DNA of 20,737 bases from JAKJEP01 sp964580995 (GTDB lineage Bacteria > Planctomycetota > Phycisphaerae > Sedimentisphaerales > SM23-30), in contig CAZOMV010000101.1 of NCBI GenBank assembly GCA_964580995.1, forward strand, positions 1 through 20,737. The letters run 5' to 3'. The notes below the pieces were generated by a model. It had not been told where the DNA came from. It made no database searches and was given only the letters and a program-made list of their open reading frames with translations. Of this stretch, positions 1 to 7,302 are shown piece by piece (position 1 is the stretch's first letter; each line of letters opens with the position of its first letter). The position numbers were made by a program, and so were the translations under genes.

Positions 1-1
1 T

Positions 2-589
2 CCTTTTTATACCTCAAGAACCATCAAATACAAATTCCTATACTATCAAGTTATTGAATTAATAAATACTGTTGGTAAGAACTTTAATGACAAGCAAGCA
101 TTTATTAATAAAGTGCGACATATTGAATATGGGCTTAATGCAGAAATAGAATGTTCGGCAATTCTTTCGTGGTTGGGCAACTGTTCTTTTGTGCATAAAA
201 TATCTGGCGATGGTAACATTCCACCAGATGTAATAATTCCTGACTTATTTGCAGTATTTGAAAAAAATGGTCAAGTACTAAAAACATTTATTGAAGTAAA
301 ATCAACAGAAGACCTCAAATTGCGTTGGAGTAATATTTATTATGCTAAATTAAAAAAATATTGTAGCTATTTTAATCTTCCATTACTTTTGGCTTGGAAA
401 TTCCGACCATTAGGACAATGGTTGTTAGTAGATCCTCATGTTTCAAACCTTATAAAAGATGAAAATATTAGATTTGAAGATGCATTTACAGAGAATTTGA
501 TGGGCATAATTGCCGGTGATTTTCGAGTAACACCAAAAGCTGGTCTTGGAATGTATTTTACAGGCCAAATACTCAAAAAAAAGTATTAA
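2..589 (+). CDS. 5'-truncated hypothetical protein, PD-(D/E)XK nuclease-like
   Basis: The reading frame is open from the left edge to a TAA at 587-589, so the true start lies outside the window; a GTG at 113 is the first possible internal start but the frame clearly continues upstream. I do not recognise a named family. The stretch PPDVIIPD, followed about 20 residues later by FIEVKST, has the spacing and shape of a PD-(D/E)XK nuclease core (acidic residue, then E-x-K at the end of a β-strand), so a nuclease or restriction/repair-type fold is possible. The DNA is far more AT-rich than the selenium genes to the right, which suggests recent acquisition. It ends in an A8 run (574-581), and the next downstream frame (+1) stays open, so this and the following gene may be one frameshifted gene. 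The nuclease fold is inference. Confidence 0.55.
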   Translation, partial: PFYTSRTIKYKFLYYQVIELINTVGKNFNDKQAFINKVRHIEYGLNAEIECSAILSWLGNCSFVHKISGDGNIPPDVIIPDLFAVFEKNGQVLKTFIEVKSTEDLKLRWSNIYYAKLKKYCSYFNLPLLLAWKFRPLGQWLLVDPHVSNLIKDENIRFEDAFTENLMGIIAGDFRVTPKAGLGMYFTGQILKKKY

Positions 590-686
590 CACAGAAGAAT
601 CTATTGTAAACTTGAAAATTACAAAATGTATATTGGGGGACATATATAAAAATAAATTGCAAAATGTGTCGAAAGGAGAAATAGCG

Positions 687-1016
687 ATGATTATGCTATT
701 GGCTAACAATCATTATTATCATGAAGAAGGGGATACTGCATGTTGGGGTTATACAACACATGATTATGATAGTCAGGAACAAACCGATGTGTCAGCGCAA
801 GACCTATTAAAATTTATTGTTGGGTTTACAGTAAAAAATAACCAGCGAATTGCATGGCGTAGTGTTCTTCAGGAATTGAATAATATTAAATCAAAAAGAG
901 AACTATTAGCAGAATTGTCGCAGAAAATTGGTTCAACAGTTCAATATATATTACATTTAGTACCCAAAACAAAACAACCCATACTAAATGTAGAATGGTA
1001 TGATTATATTAGATGA
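687..1016 (+). CDS. Small hypothetical protein (possibly the 3' part of the preceding gene)
   Basis: This 109-residue product begins at an ATG preceded by AGGAG (674-678) at 8 nt spacing, which is why I chose this start. The product begins MIMLLANNHYYHEEGDT and is rich in Lys, Asn and Ile, matching the AT-rich composition of the first kilobase. I recognise no family. The same frame is open back to at least 546 (an ATG inside the preceding gene), an unusually long open stretch for AT-rich DNA. A one-base change in the A8 run at 574-581 would fuse it to the upstream nuclease-like gene as one polypeptide of at least 330 residues. It ends in TGA 70 bases before the convergent end of selB. Confidence 0.5.
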   Translation: MIMLLANNHYYHEEGDTACWGYTTHDYDSQEQTDVSAQDLLKFIVGFTVKNNQRIAWRSVLQELNNIKSKRELLAELSQKIGSTVQYILHLVPKTKQPILNVEWYDYIR

Positions 1017-1085
1017 CCTACAAACAAAATATTATCAAAGAACGTCACGCCGGGAAGCAAATGGAAATGGTATGCACAGCATACA

Positions 1086-3011
1086 CTATCGGCTATTGGA
1101 TGGCGGGTTTTTGAGCAGGCGGGTGTAGCCGGAGCGGCGGGTGAGGTTGATTTTGTCGAAGTAGTCAAGGAGGGGGATGGCGAATTTTCGGGTGGTGTTG
1201 AGGAGGTATTTGAAGTCCACGCTCTGGAGCTGGCCTTCTTTGCGGATGTGATCGATGAGGAGCTGGCGGGCCTGCTGGATGGCGTCGGCGTGGAAGAAGA
1301 GGTCTTTATCTACGCGGATGAGGCGTTCCTGTTCGATGAGAATTTTCAGGAGGGCCAGCACTTTGTCTTTGGGCAGGGCGGCCGCGGCGGCGGCTTCGTC
1401 CGGGCTGGGGGGATTGAAGAGCTGGCGGCGGAAGAGGGATTCTACTTTTTCGATTTGGAGGCGGTCTTCGTCCGGATAGCTTTCGCGGTGGGCGGGCAGG
1501 GCCAGGCGGTGATTGCGCTCGGTGAGGCGGCCGGTTTCTTTCAGTTGGGCCAGCAGGGTATCCAGGACGCCGCGGGAAAACTGGGACAATTTTTGCAGGT
1601 CTTCATAGCGGATGCCGGGGCTGGCGGGGGAGTCGCGGTGGAATTGTTCGACGAGGGTAAGCAGTTGCTGCTGAAGCCGGGCGGCGGTGTCCAGATGGAG
1701 GAAAACGGAGCCGGGGAGGGAAAGGATTTTATTTTGGGCAACCAGTTCGGATAAAATTTCGGAGGTCCGGGGCAAGGGGATTTTGGTACGCTGGGAAAGC
1801 TCCAGCGGGGAAGCGGCGGCGGATTCGGCGGTTTTGAGGCAGTATTCGACGAAGGTTTTTTCATCGAGGATGCTGGCGGCCCGTTCGAGGAGGTCCTGCT
1901 GGATTTCGGGGATGTTGCGTTTGAGGCGGCGGGGGAGCGACTCGATGACCATGCCGCCACCGATGGTCTGGACGGGGGAGAGTGAGCGGATGATGAAGCG
2001 GTCGCGGGGGGCGGCGACCAGCGGGTGGTTCAGGCGAATCTGGACGAGGGATTCCTGGGCGGCGGAGGGGGGTTCGTCCTGCATTAAATAGACGGCGGCG
2101 GAGACTTCGGAGGTGCCGACATGGAATTTGACTTTCTGGCCGTTTTTGAGGAGGCTTTGGGGACGGGCGAGAAGCTGGAGGCGGCACAAGTACCACATTT
2201 GCGGGGTGAAATAATTTTCGACGGTGAGGGTGTCGCCGCGCTGGATCTGGCGATGATCGAGCTGGGGGATGTTCAGGGCGGCGCACTGGCCGGCCTGAGC
2301 GATATCGCTTTTGCGTTTAAAGACTTCGAGGGCCTTGATTCGGCCTTTTTGCCGCTGGGGCAGCAGGATCACCTCGTCGCCGATGCGGATGGAGCCGGAG
2401 ACGGGGATGCCGGCGATGACGGTGCCGGAGCCTTTGGCGGAGAAGCTGCGTTCGACGGGGAGGCGGAAGAGGCCGTCGCTGCATTTGGGGGTGATGGAGT
2501 TGACGAGGGTCTTCAGCTCATCCAGGAAAAAGTCGAAGCCGGCGCCGGTGATATTGGAGAGGGGGCAGATGGCGGCGCTTTCGAGAAACGTACCGCGGAG
2601 GAATTCTTTCAGTCGCTGGACGGCGGCTTCCTGCTGGTCGGGAGTGACACGATCTACTTTTGTCAGGGCGACGAGGCCGTGGCGGATGCCCAGGAGGGTG
2701 AGGATTTCCAGGTGCTCGCGGGTCTGGGGCATGACGCCGTCATCGGCTGCGACGACGAAGATGACGCCGTCCATGCTGGCGGCGCCGGCGACCATGGTTT
2801 TGACGAAGTTTTCGTGGCCGGGGACATCGACGATGCCGACCTGCATATCGGAGATGGTGCAGGGGGCGAAGCCCAGGTCGATGGACATGCCGCGTTCTTT
2901 TTCGATTTTGAGCCGGTCGGTGTCGCAGCCGGTGAGGCATTTGATGAGGGCGGTTTTGCCATGGTCGATATGGCCGGCGGTTCCGAGCGTGATGTTGATG
3001 TGGCGGATGAT
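1086..3011 (-). CDS. selB: Selenocysteine-specific elongation factor SelB (non-canonical ATC start)
   Basis: SelB is the dedicated EF-Tu-like GTPase that carries Sec-tRNA to the ribosome and binds the SECIS hairpin through C-terminal winged-helix domains. Read from 3011 the product is 641 residues, a normal SelB length. G1 is GHIDHGKT (residues 13-20), followed by a switch region KIEKERGMSIDLGFAP, G3 DVPGHENF (62-69) and G4 TKVD (117-120). The OB-like domains and winged-helix tail extend to the end. The frame from the upstream stop at 3072-3074 down to 2888 contains no ATG, GTG, TTG or CTG. The position where homologs have Met (Met-Ile-Arg-His-Ile-Asn-Ile) is ATC at 3009-3011, preceded by an AAAGGGGGA Shine-Dalgarno overlapping the selA stop. 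A start at the first ATG (2886-2888) would delete the P-loop. selA ends 11 nt upstream, so the two form one operon. Confidence 0.9.
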   Translation of the reverse strand: MIRHINITLGTAGHIDHGKTALIKCLTGCDTDRLKIEKERGMSIDLGFAPCTISDMQVGIVDVPGHENFVKTMVAGAASMDGVIFVVAADDGVMPQTREHLEILTLLGIRHGLVALTKVDRVTPDQQEAAVQRLKEFLRGTFLESAAICPLSNITGAGFDFFLDELKTLVNSITPKCSDGLFRLPVERSFSAKGSGTVIAGIPVSGSIRIGDEVILLPQRQKGRIKALEVFKRKSDIAQAGQCAALNIPQLDHRQIQRGDTLTVENYFTPQMWYLCRLQLLARPQSLLKNGQKVKFHVGTSEVSAAVYLMQDEPPSAAQESLVQIRLNHPLVAAPRDRFIIRSLSPVQTIGGGMVIESLPRRLKRNIPEIQQDLLERAASILDEKTFVEYCLKTAESAAASPLELSQRTKIPLPRTSEILSELVAQNKILSLPGSVFLHLDTAARLQQQLLTLVEQFHRDSPASPGIRYEDLQKLSQFSRGVLDTLLAQLKETGRLTERNHRLALPAHRESYPDEDRLQIEKVESLFRRQLFNPPSPDEAAAAAALPKDKVLALLKILIEQERLIRVDKDLFFHADAIQQARQLLIDHIRKEGQLQSVDFKYLLNTTRKFAIPLLDYFDKINLTRRSGYTRLLKNPPSNSR

Positions 3012-3022
3012 AGAGTCCCCCT

Positions 3023-4438
3023 TTACGGCCGAGCCGCGAAGATGTCCTGAAGGGCCTGAATGACAATCGGCTCATCGCCGGGGAGCAGGGTGCGGGGGTC
3101 GAGGAGGACCTGGTCGTCCTGAATGCGGGCGATGACGGGGGTGCGATAGAGGCGCAGGCGGCGGGCCAGCTCATCGGCGGAGATTTTGGGGGAGTGGACG
3201 GCCACCAGATACGTGGGGAGATTCTGGGTGGGGAGGGAGCCGCTGCCCATCTGGCTGAAACCTTCGATGACGGTGATCGAGGCGGAGCCGGTTTGCGGCT
3301 GGAGGGCCGCGGCAATCTGGCGGGCCTGCTGCTCGATATCCGGCAGGGGGCGGCTGAGCATGGCCAGGGTGGGCACTTCGCGCAGGGCGAAGGATTCGTC
3401 GAGGAAGAGCAGGAGCGTAGCTTCGAGGGCGGCCAGGGTGAGCTTATCCACGCGGACGATGCGGGCCCAGGGATTTTTGCGAACGGCCTGGATGATTTCC
3501 GGTTTGCCGAGGATGAGGCCGGCCTGGGCGGCGCCGATGAGTTTGTCGGCGCTGCTGGTGACGACATCGGCGCCGGCGGCGATGGAGTCCATGAGGGTCG
3601 GTTCGTATTCAAAGCCGAAGCGGGAGAAATCGATCAGGGCGCCGGCGCCGACATCGTCGATCAGGACCAGGTTATGGGCGGCGGCGATGCGTTTCATCTC
3701 CTCCAGCGGGACTTCGGAGGTAAAGCCGGTTATTTTGTAGTTGCTGGGGTGGACCCGGAGGAGGGCGGCGGTGTTTTCGGTGATGGCTTTTTCGTAATCG
3801 CGGGGATGGGTTTTGTTGGTGGTGCCGACCTCGACCAGCCGGACGCCGGCGGCGGCCATGACCTCGGGCAGGCGGAAGGAGCCGCCGATCTCGATTAACT
3901 GTCCCCGTGAGACGATGACCTCCCGGCCGGCGGCGACGGTGTTGAGGACGACGGCGGTGGCGGCGGCGTTGTTGTTGACGACGGTGGCGGCCGGGGCGCC
4001 GGTGAGCTGGCGCAGGAGCTGCTCGATGCGGTTGTCGCGGGGGCAGCGGCGGCCGGTTTCGAGGTCCATTTGCAGGAGGGAATAGCCGGTCAGTTCGTGT
4101 TCGATCTGGCGGATGGCCTGGGGAGCCAGGACGGCCCGGCCCAGAGCGGTGTGGAGGATGATGCCGGCGGCGTTGATGACGCGGCGGTAATGGGGGTTCA
4201 TCAGGGTGTCGATGTAGGCGGCAGCCCGGTCCAGGATGGCGCGGCGGAGGGCGTCTTCGGTGGTATCGGCGGCAGAGCCGGAAAGGAGAAGCTGACGCAT
4301 ATGGTCGATGGCGGCGCGGATGCCGTCGGCGAGGACGCGGCGGGGGGTATGCTCCAGCCGGGCTTGCATTTCCTGCTCCAGGAGGATTTTTTCCACGGAG
4401 GGCAGTTTTTGGAGTACTTGCTGGTTCGGCTGGGCCAT
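3023..4438 (-). CDS. selA: L-seryl-tRNA(Sec) selenium transferase SelA
   Basis: SelA is the PLP enzyme that converts Ser-tRNA(Sec) to Sec-tRNA(Sec) using selenophosphate. The 471-residue product has the usual family length and landmarks: an N-terminal tRNA-binding part with RRVINAAGIILHTALGRA (residues 85-102), VVNNNAAA (153-160), IDDVGAGALID (260-270), the PLP lysine in SSADKLIGAAQAGLILG (Lys299), and RVDKLTLAALEATL (329-342). The start is an ATG preceded by GGAAGG at 6 nt. It is transcribed leftward, divergent from the Sec gene at 4803, and is followed immediately by selB. No in-frame UGA or truncation is seen. Confidence 0.97.
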   Translation of the reverse strand: MAQPNQQVLQKLPSVEKILLEQEMQARLEHTPRRVLADGIRAAIDHMRQLLLSGSAADTTEDALRRAILDRAAAYIDTLMNPHYRRVINAAGIILHTALGRAVLAPQAIRQIEHELTGYSLLQMDLETGRRCPRDNRIEQLLRQLTGAPAATVVNNNAAATAVVLNTVAAGREVIVSRGQLIEIGGSFRLPEVMAAAGVRLVEVGTTNKTHPRDYEKAITENTAALLRVHPSNYKITGFTSEVPLEEMKRIAAAHNLVLIDDVGAGALIDFSRFGFEYEPTLMDSIAAGADVVTSSADKLIGAAQAGLILGKPEIIQAVRKNPWARIVRVDKLTLAALEATLLLFLDESFALREVPTLAMLSRPLPDIEQQARQIAAALQPQTGSASITVIEGFSQMGSGSLPTQNLPTYLVAVHSPKISADELARRLRLYRTPVIARIQDDQVLLDPRTLLPGDEPIVIQALQDIFAARP

Positions 4439-4802
4439 GCGTAACCTTCCGCTATATGGAACGATTTTTATTTATTCGGGACATCGGGAAGATACATTTT
4501 ACAACTTCGGGTGAGAAAAGCAAGCCGGGGTTATTTTGAACTCATAAGAAAGAAATTATTTTTTCATTTTTTCCGTAACAAAAGCAGGATAGAAACGTCT
4601 AATAAATGGACGGTTATGTGCGGAAAAAACGGTGAAAGAGTATTACTTCTTAATTTATAGGCAGTTAGGGAAGATGTTTTTGAGGTTGAGAAATTTAGGT
4701 CCGGCGGATATGATGGGATGCAGTTGGAAATGTCTATGTAAGGATCCTGGCGATATGGCCGGCGCCGTGTCGGAATGGCCGGTACGCGGATAGGACTGGG
4801 TT
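4439..4802. other. Intergenic region between divergent selA and the first Sec gene
   Basis: These 364 bases separate two divergently transcribed genes and contain no convincing reading frame. The half nearest selA is AT-rich with T- and A-runs (around 4540-4575), as expected for a promoter region. The last ~120 bases are GC-richer and lead into the AGGA ribosome-binding site of the gene at 4803. Apart from the selA promoter candidate listed separately I see no clear operator, riboswitch or RNA gene. Confidence 0.6.
4496..4523 (-). promoter_or_regulatory. Candidate promoter for selA-selB
   Basis: On the minus strand TTGCTT (4518-4523) is followed after 16 bp by TAAAAT (4496-4501), a one-mismatch -10 box. 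It lies about 58 bases upstream of the selA ATG. The -35 box keeps only the TTG of the consensus, so this is a pattern match without further support. Confidence 0.33.
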
Positions 4803-5450
4803 ATGAAGAAATTATGGCTGGTGCCGGTATTGGTGATGGCGATCATCGGGATCCTGCTGGTATATACCTTTACCCGGCCGGATGGGTATGTGCGGATGGA
4901 GACGCCGGGGGTGCAGGGCAGCATGAGCCTGCATGGTAATTGGGGCAGGGGGATCACCCTGACGCCGGAGGCGGGACAACAGACGGTGCGGTGCGGGACG
5001 TATCAGCCCAGCCAGATCGATCTGCTGGGCAAGCAAGGGGTGGACTGGTACCGGCTTTACAGTTCGGGGCCGTGGGGGCAATTGGGTGAGGTAGAGGTTA
5101 AACCGGAAGAGACGACGGTTTTGCAGCCGGGACCGCCTTTGACGTTGAGGGCGGATGTGGACCGGCGCGGCCGGAATGTTTCCATTGGTTTTACCATTGT
5201 GGGGCGGCTGGGAGAAGTGTACGGTTCGGTGGTCAAAAACGGCAAGCGTACGGCGGCGCCGACGGTGAAGATTGTGGATAGCGGGGGGATTACGCTGGCC
5301 AGCGGCAAATTCGAGTATGGCTGAGGCGGCACCTGTCGGTACTCGTGGCGAGTACCATCAGCCTTTCGAGGCAAGTACCAGGTGCAGGTCGAAGCGGATC
5401 TGGGCCCTTTTGAAACGCAAAAAGAGGATACCTGGTATGAGATAGAATAA
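4803..5450 (+). CDS. Membrane-anchored selenoprotein, UGGTC-domain family (member 1)
   Basis: I do not recognise a named family. Read through the in-frame UGA at 5322-5324 the product is 215 residues with Sec at position 174. Residues 4-22 are a hydrophobic N-terminal anchor; the rest is β-rich and should lie outside the cytoplasm. The Sec motif is KFEYG-U-GGTC-RYSWRVP (Sec174, Cys178), a Sec-x-x-x-Cys pair. The frame continues 41 codons after the UGA to TAA (5448-5450). The post-UGA sequence GKYQVQVEADLGPF aligns with GSFVATVELGGPF after the UGA of the gene at 17105-19216, and the pre-UGA part (PTVKI...GKFEYG) aligns with both other members. A SECIS-type hairpin lies at 5338-5356. The start ATG has AGGA 7 nt upstream. 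A terminator follows the TAA, so it appears monocistronic. Stopping at the UGA would cut the conserved domain in half. The redox role is inferred from the motif. Confidence 0.88.
5338..5356 (+). promoter_or_regulatory. SECIS hairpin of selenoprotein member 1
   Basis: Thirteen bases after the UGA (5322-5324) lies GGTACTCG-TGG-CGAGTACC, a perfect 8-bp stem with a UGG loop. Position and form match bacterial SECIS elements, which sit inside the coding region just after the UGA and present a G early in the apical loop to SelB. The 7-bp core 5339-5355 has the same loop and the same 14-nt distance from the UGA as the two other copies in this window. Confidence 0.87.
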
Positions 5451-5473
5451 TCCGGGCCACGAATGAAGTATCG

Positions 5474-5511
5474 ACGGGTGAGTGAAATCGTTTTGCTCAC
5501 CCGTTTTTTTT
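5474..5511 (+). terminator. Rho-independent terminator after selenoprotein member 1
   Basis: ACGGGTGAG (5474-5482) pairs perfectly with CTCACCCGT (5496-5504) across a 13-base loop, and a run of T follows to 5511. It lies 23 bases after the TAA of the Sec gene and only 24 bases before the ATG of the next gene, so the downstream operon must either read through it or start from a promoter overlapping it. Confidence 0.85.
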
Positions 5512-5535
5512 GGCGTTTCTGAAAGGAGAAATGGT

Positions 5536-6453
5536 ATGGCGAGCCAACGTGTATGGTGGATGGTGATGTTGTGTCTGGGTTTTGGGACAAAGGTTATGAT
5601 GGCGGAACCGCCCCTGCCGACGCATAATGTAGAGGGGAACAGCGGGGTGTTTATTACCCCGTCGGCATATCTGGCGAATCCGCCGGCGGAGGGCCAGCAG
5701 ATCGGGCTTCCGAGTTTTTCGGCGACGGGAGCCTTTATCGGCGAAAAGGATTTTCAATCGTATGTGGTGACGGAAAACCTCTTCGGCAGGCTGGAAGTCG
5801 GTTATGCCGCCGAGCGCATGGGGTTGGGGGACTGGCCGGATGCGGTGCAGCGGGCCACGGGCGGGATTTGCGTACAGGACTATGTGTTACTCCATAACCT
5901 GAACACGCGGGTGATGGCCGTGAAAGAGGGGGATTTTGACTGTCCCTGGATGCCGGCGATTACGCTGGGGAGCCATTTTAAGTGGAACGACGGTCTTGCG
6001 GAGATCAACCGGGAATTAGGCGGAGAATGCGATACGCTGGGTGCGGATCATACCTTCGGTACGGAATTTACCGCGCTGGCCAGCAAGACGATAACGGAGG
6101 TTCTGCCGCGGCCGGTGATTGTATCCGGCGGGCTGCGCAACAGCGACGCGATTCATACCGGGTTTATGGGATTTGCGGGGGAACGCAGGACGACATTTGA
6201 GGGCAGCCTGATTTATCTGCTGACCGATAATCTTTTAATCGCCAGCGAGTATCGACAGAAGCCCGATTTGATCGATCAATGCACGGTGGGTAACGAACAT
6301 CTGGTGAAGGCGGAAAATGACTGGTGGGATATTTGCCTGGCGTATATCGTGAACGATCATATCACGATTGCCGGCGGTTACGCGAATTTTGGGAATGTTC
6401 TCAATCATCATGAGGACAATGTCTGGGCGTTTCAACTGAAATATGAATTTTAA
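5536..6453 (+). CDS. Outer-membrane-type β-barrel protein, DUF3034-like
   Basis: The 305-residue product starts at an ATG with AGGAG at 5524-5528 (7 nt spacing); this start gives a typical signal peptide (MASQRVWWMVMLCLGFG..., cleavage probably near AEP, residues 22-24). The mature protein has alternating polar and hydrophobic strands and ends in LKYEF, a terminal aromatic residue typical of outer-membrane barrels. The sequence (GVFITPSAYL, GEKDFQSYVVTENLFGRLE, LGSHFKWNDG, EYRQKP) resembles the DUF3034 family as I remember it; I cannot verify that here. Its function is unknown. It heads a plus-strand operon running into the methyltransferase 18 nt downstream and the double-cubane/SelD genes, so a role in uptake or surface handling of a substrate or selenium species is possible but only inferred. 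Confidence 0.75.
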   Translation: MASQRVWWMVMLCLGFGTKVMMAEPPLPTHNVEGNSGVFITPSAYLANPPAEGQQIGLPSFSATGAFIGEKDFQSYVVTENLFGRLEVGYAAERMGLGDWPDAVQRATGGICVQDYVLLHNLNTRVMAVKEGDFDCPWMPAITLGSHFKWNDGLAEINRELGGECDTLGADHTFGTEFTALASKTITEVLPRPVIVSGGLRNSDAIHTGFMGFAGERRTTFEGSLIYLLTDNLLIASEYRQKPDLIDQCTVGNEHLVKAENDWWDICLAYIVNDHITIAGGYANFGNVLNHHEDNVWAFQLKYEF

Positions 6454-6471
6454 TAGAAGGGAGATACAGAT

Positions 6472-7278
6472 ATGAAAAGTGTGAATACCATCGGATTGAA
6501 GGATGTGCAGCAGGTGTATGGGGGGCCGGAGGGGGATTTGTGGGAACTGGTGATGGGGGAGCAGATTCATATCGGGGGGTTTGCCTCGTCGCTGGATCTG
6601 GCGGAGAAGGCGGGGATCGGGGCGGGGATGAGCGGGGTGGACCTGTGCTGCTGCAGCGGGGCGGGGATGCGGTTTCTGGTGCGGTTTCGGAAGGTGGAAC
6701 GGATGCAGGGGGTGGATGCGACGGAGAAGGTGGTGGAGCGGGGACGGCAGCGGTGCCGGGCGGAAAACCTGGCGGATCGGATTGCATTCACGCTGGCGGA
6801 TGTGTGCGCCAGCGGGCTAGGGGATGAGTCGGCTGATTTTGTCTGGGGGGAGGATGCCTGGTGTTATGTCGAGGATAAGGAGAAGCTGATTGCGGAAGCG
6901 GCGCGGATAGTGAAGCGGGGCGGGGTTATCGCGTTCACGGACTGGGTGGAAGGTCCGAAGGGATTGACCAGCCAGGAGGCGGAGCGGTTTTTGCGGTTCA
7001 TGAAATTTCCGAGCCTCCAGGATTTGAATGGATACCAGAAATCCCTCCGGGCCAACGGCTGTGAGGTGATACTGGCGGCGGATACGGGGCGATTTGCACC
7101 TTGCGTCGATTTGTATCTGAACATGCTGAACCAGCAATTGACCTATGATGCGCTGCGTATCATCGGGTTTGATACCGTACTGATGGGCCAGATGGCGGCG
7201 GAGATGGTGTTTATGCAGGAGATGGCCCATGCGTGCAAGCTTGCCCAGGGCCTGTTGGTGGCACACAGGAAAAATTAA
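6472..7278 (+). CDS. Class I SAM-dependent methyltransferase
   Basis: The 268-residue product has the class I methyltransferase fold signature: motif I GVDLCCCSGAGMRFL (residues 55-69), an acidic residue after the second strand (GVDAT), FTLADV, and a motif IV-like region ADFVWGEDAWCYVEDKEKLI followed by RIVKRGGVIAFTDW. The upstream EQIHIGGF segment recalls the substrate/SAM entry region of glycine/sarcosine- and tocopherol-type methyltransferases. The triple cysteine in motif I is unusual. The substrate is unknown. It sits between the outer-membrane protein and the double-cubane reductases (24-nt gap downstream, AGAAGGGAG ribosome-binding site upstream), so it probably methylates something made or consumed by that operon. 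Methylation of a selenium compound is one possibility but has no direct support. Confidence 0.82.
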   Translation: MKSVNTIGLKDVQQVYGGPEGDLWELVMGEQIHIGGFASSLDLAEKAGIGAGMSGVDLCCCSGAGMRFLVRFRKVERMQGVDATEKVVERGRQRCRAENLADRIAFTLADVCASGLGDESADFVWGEDAWCYVEDKEKLIAEAARIVKRGGVIAFTDWVEGPKGLTSQEAERFLRFMKFPSLQDLNGYQKSLRANGCEVILAADTGRFAPCVDLYLNMLNQQLTYDALRIIGFDTVLMGQMAAEMVFMQEMAHACKLAQGLLVAHRKN

Positions 7279-7302
7279 AACCAGATAGCAGGAGGTATTT
7301 TT

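Noticed and set aside
1070..1084. Palindrome GTATGC-ACA-GCATAC as a terminator for selB or its neighbour
   Set aside because: The stem is only 6 bp, AT-containing, and there is no T-run on either strand.
1014..1085. Read-through of the TGA at 1014-1016
   Set aside because: The frame stays open only by entering selB antisense; there is no SECIS-like hairpin at the right distance and no conserved motif.
1086..2888. SelB starting at the first ATG (2886-2888)
   Set aside because: This would remove the P-loop GHIDHGKT, which is encoded intact just upstream with a proper ribosome-binding site.
2121..3898. Long plus-strand reading frames opposite selA and selB
   Set aside because: They are antisense shadows in GC-rich codons, with repetitive Gly/Ala/Asp composition and no domain signals; selA and selB are unmistakable on the other strand.
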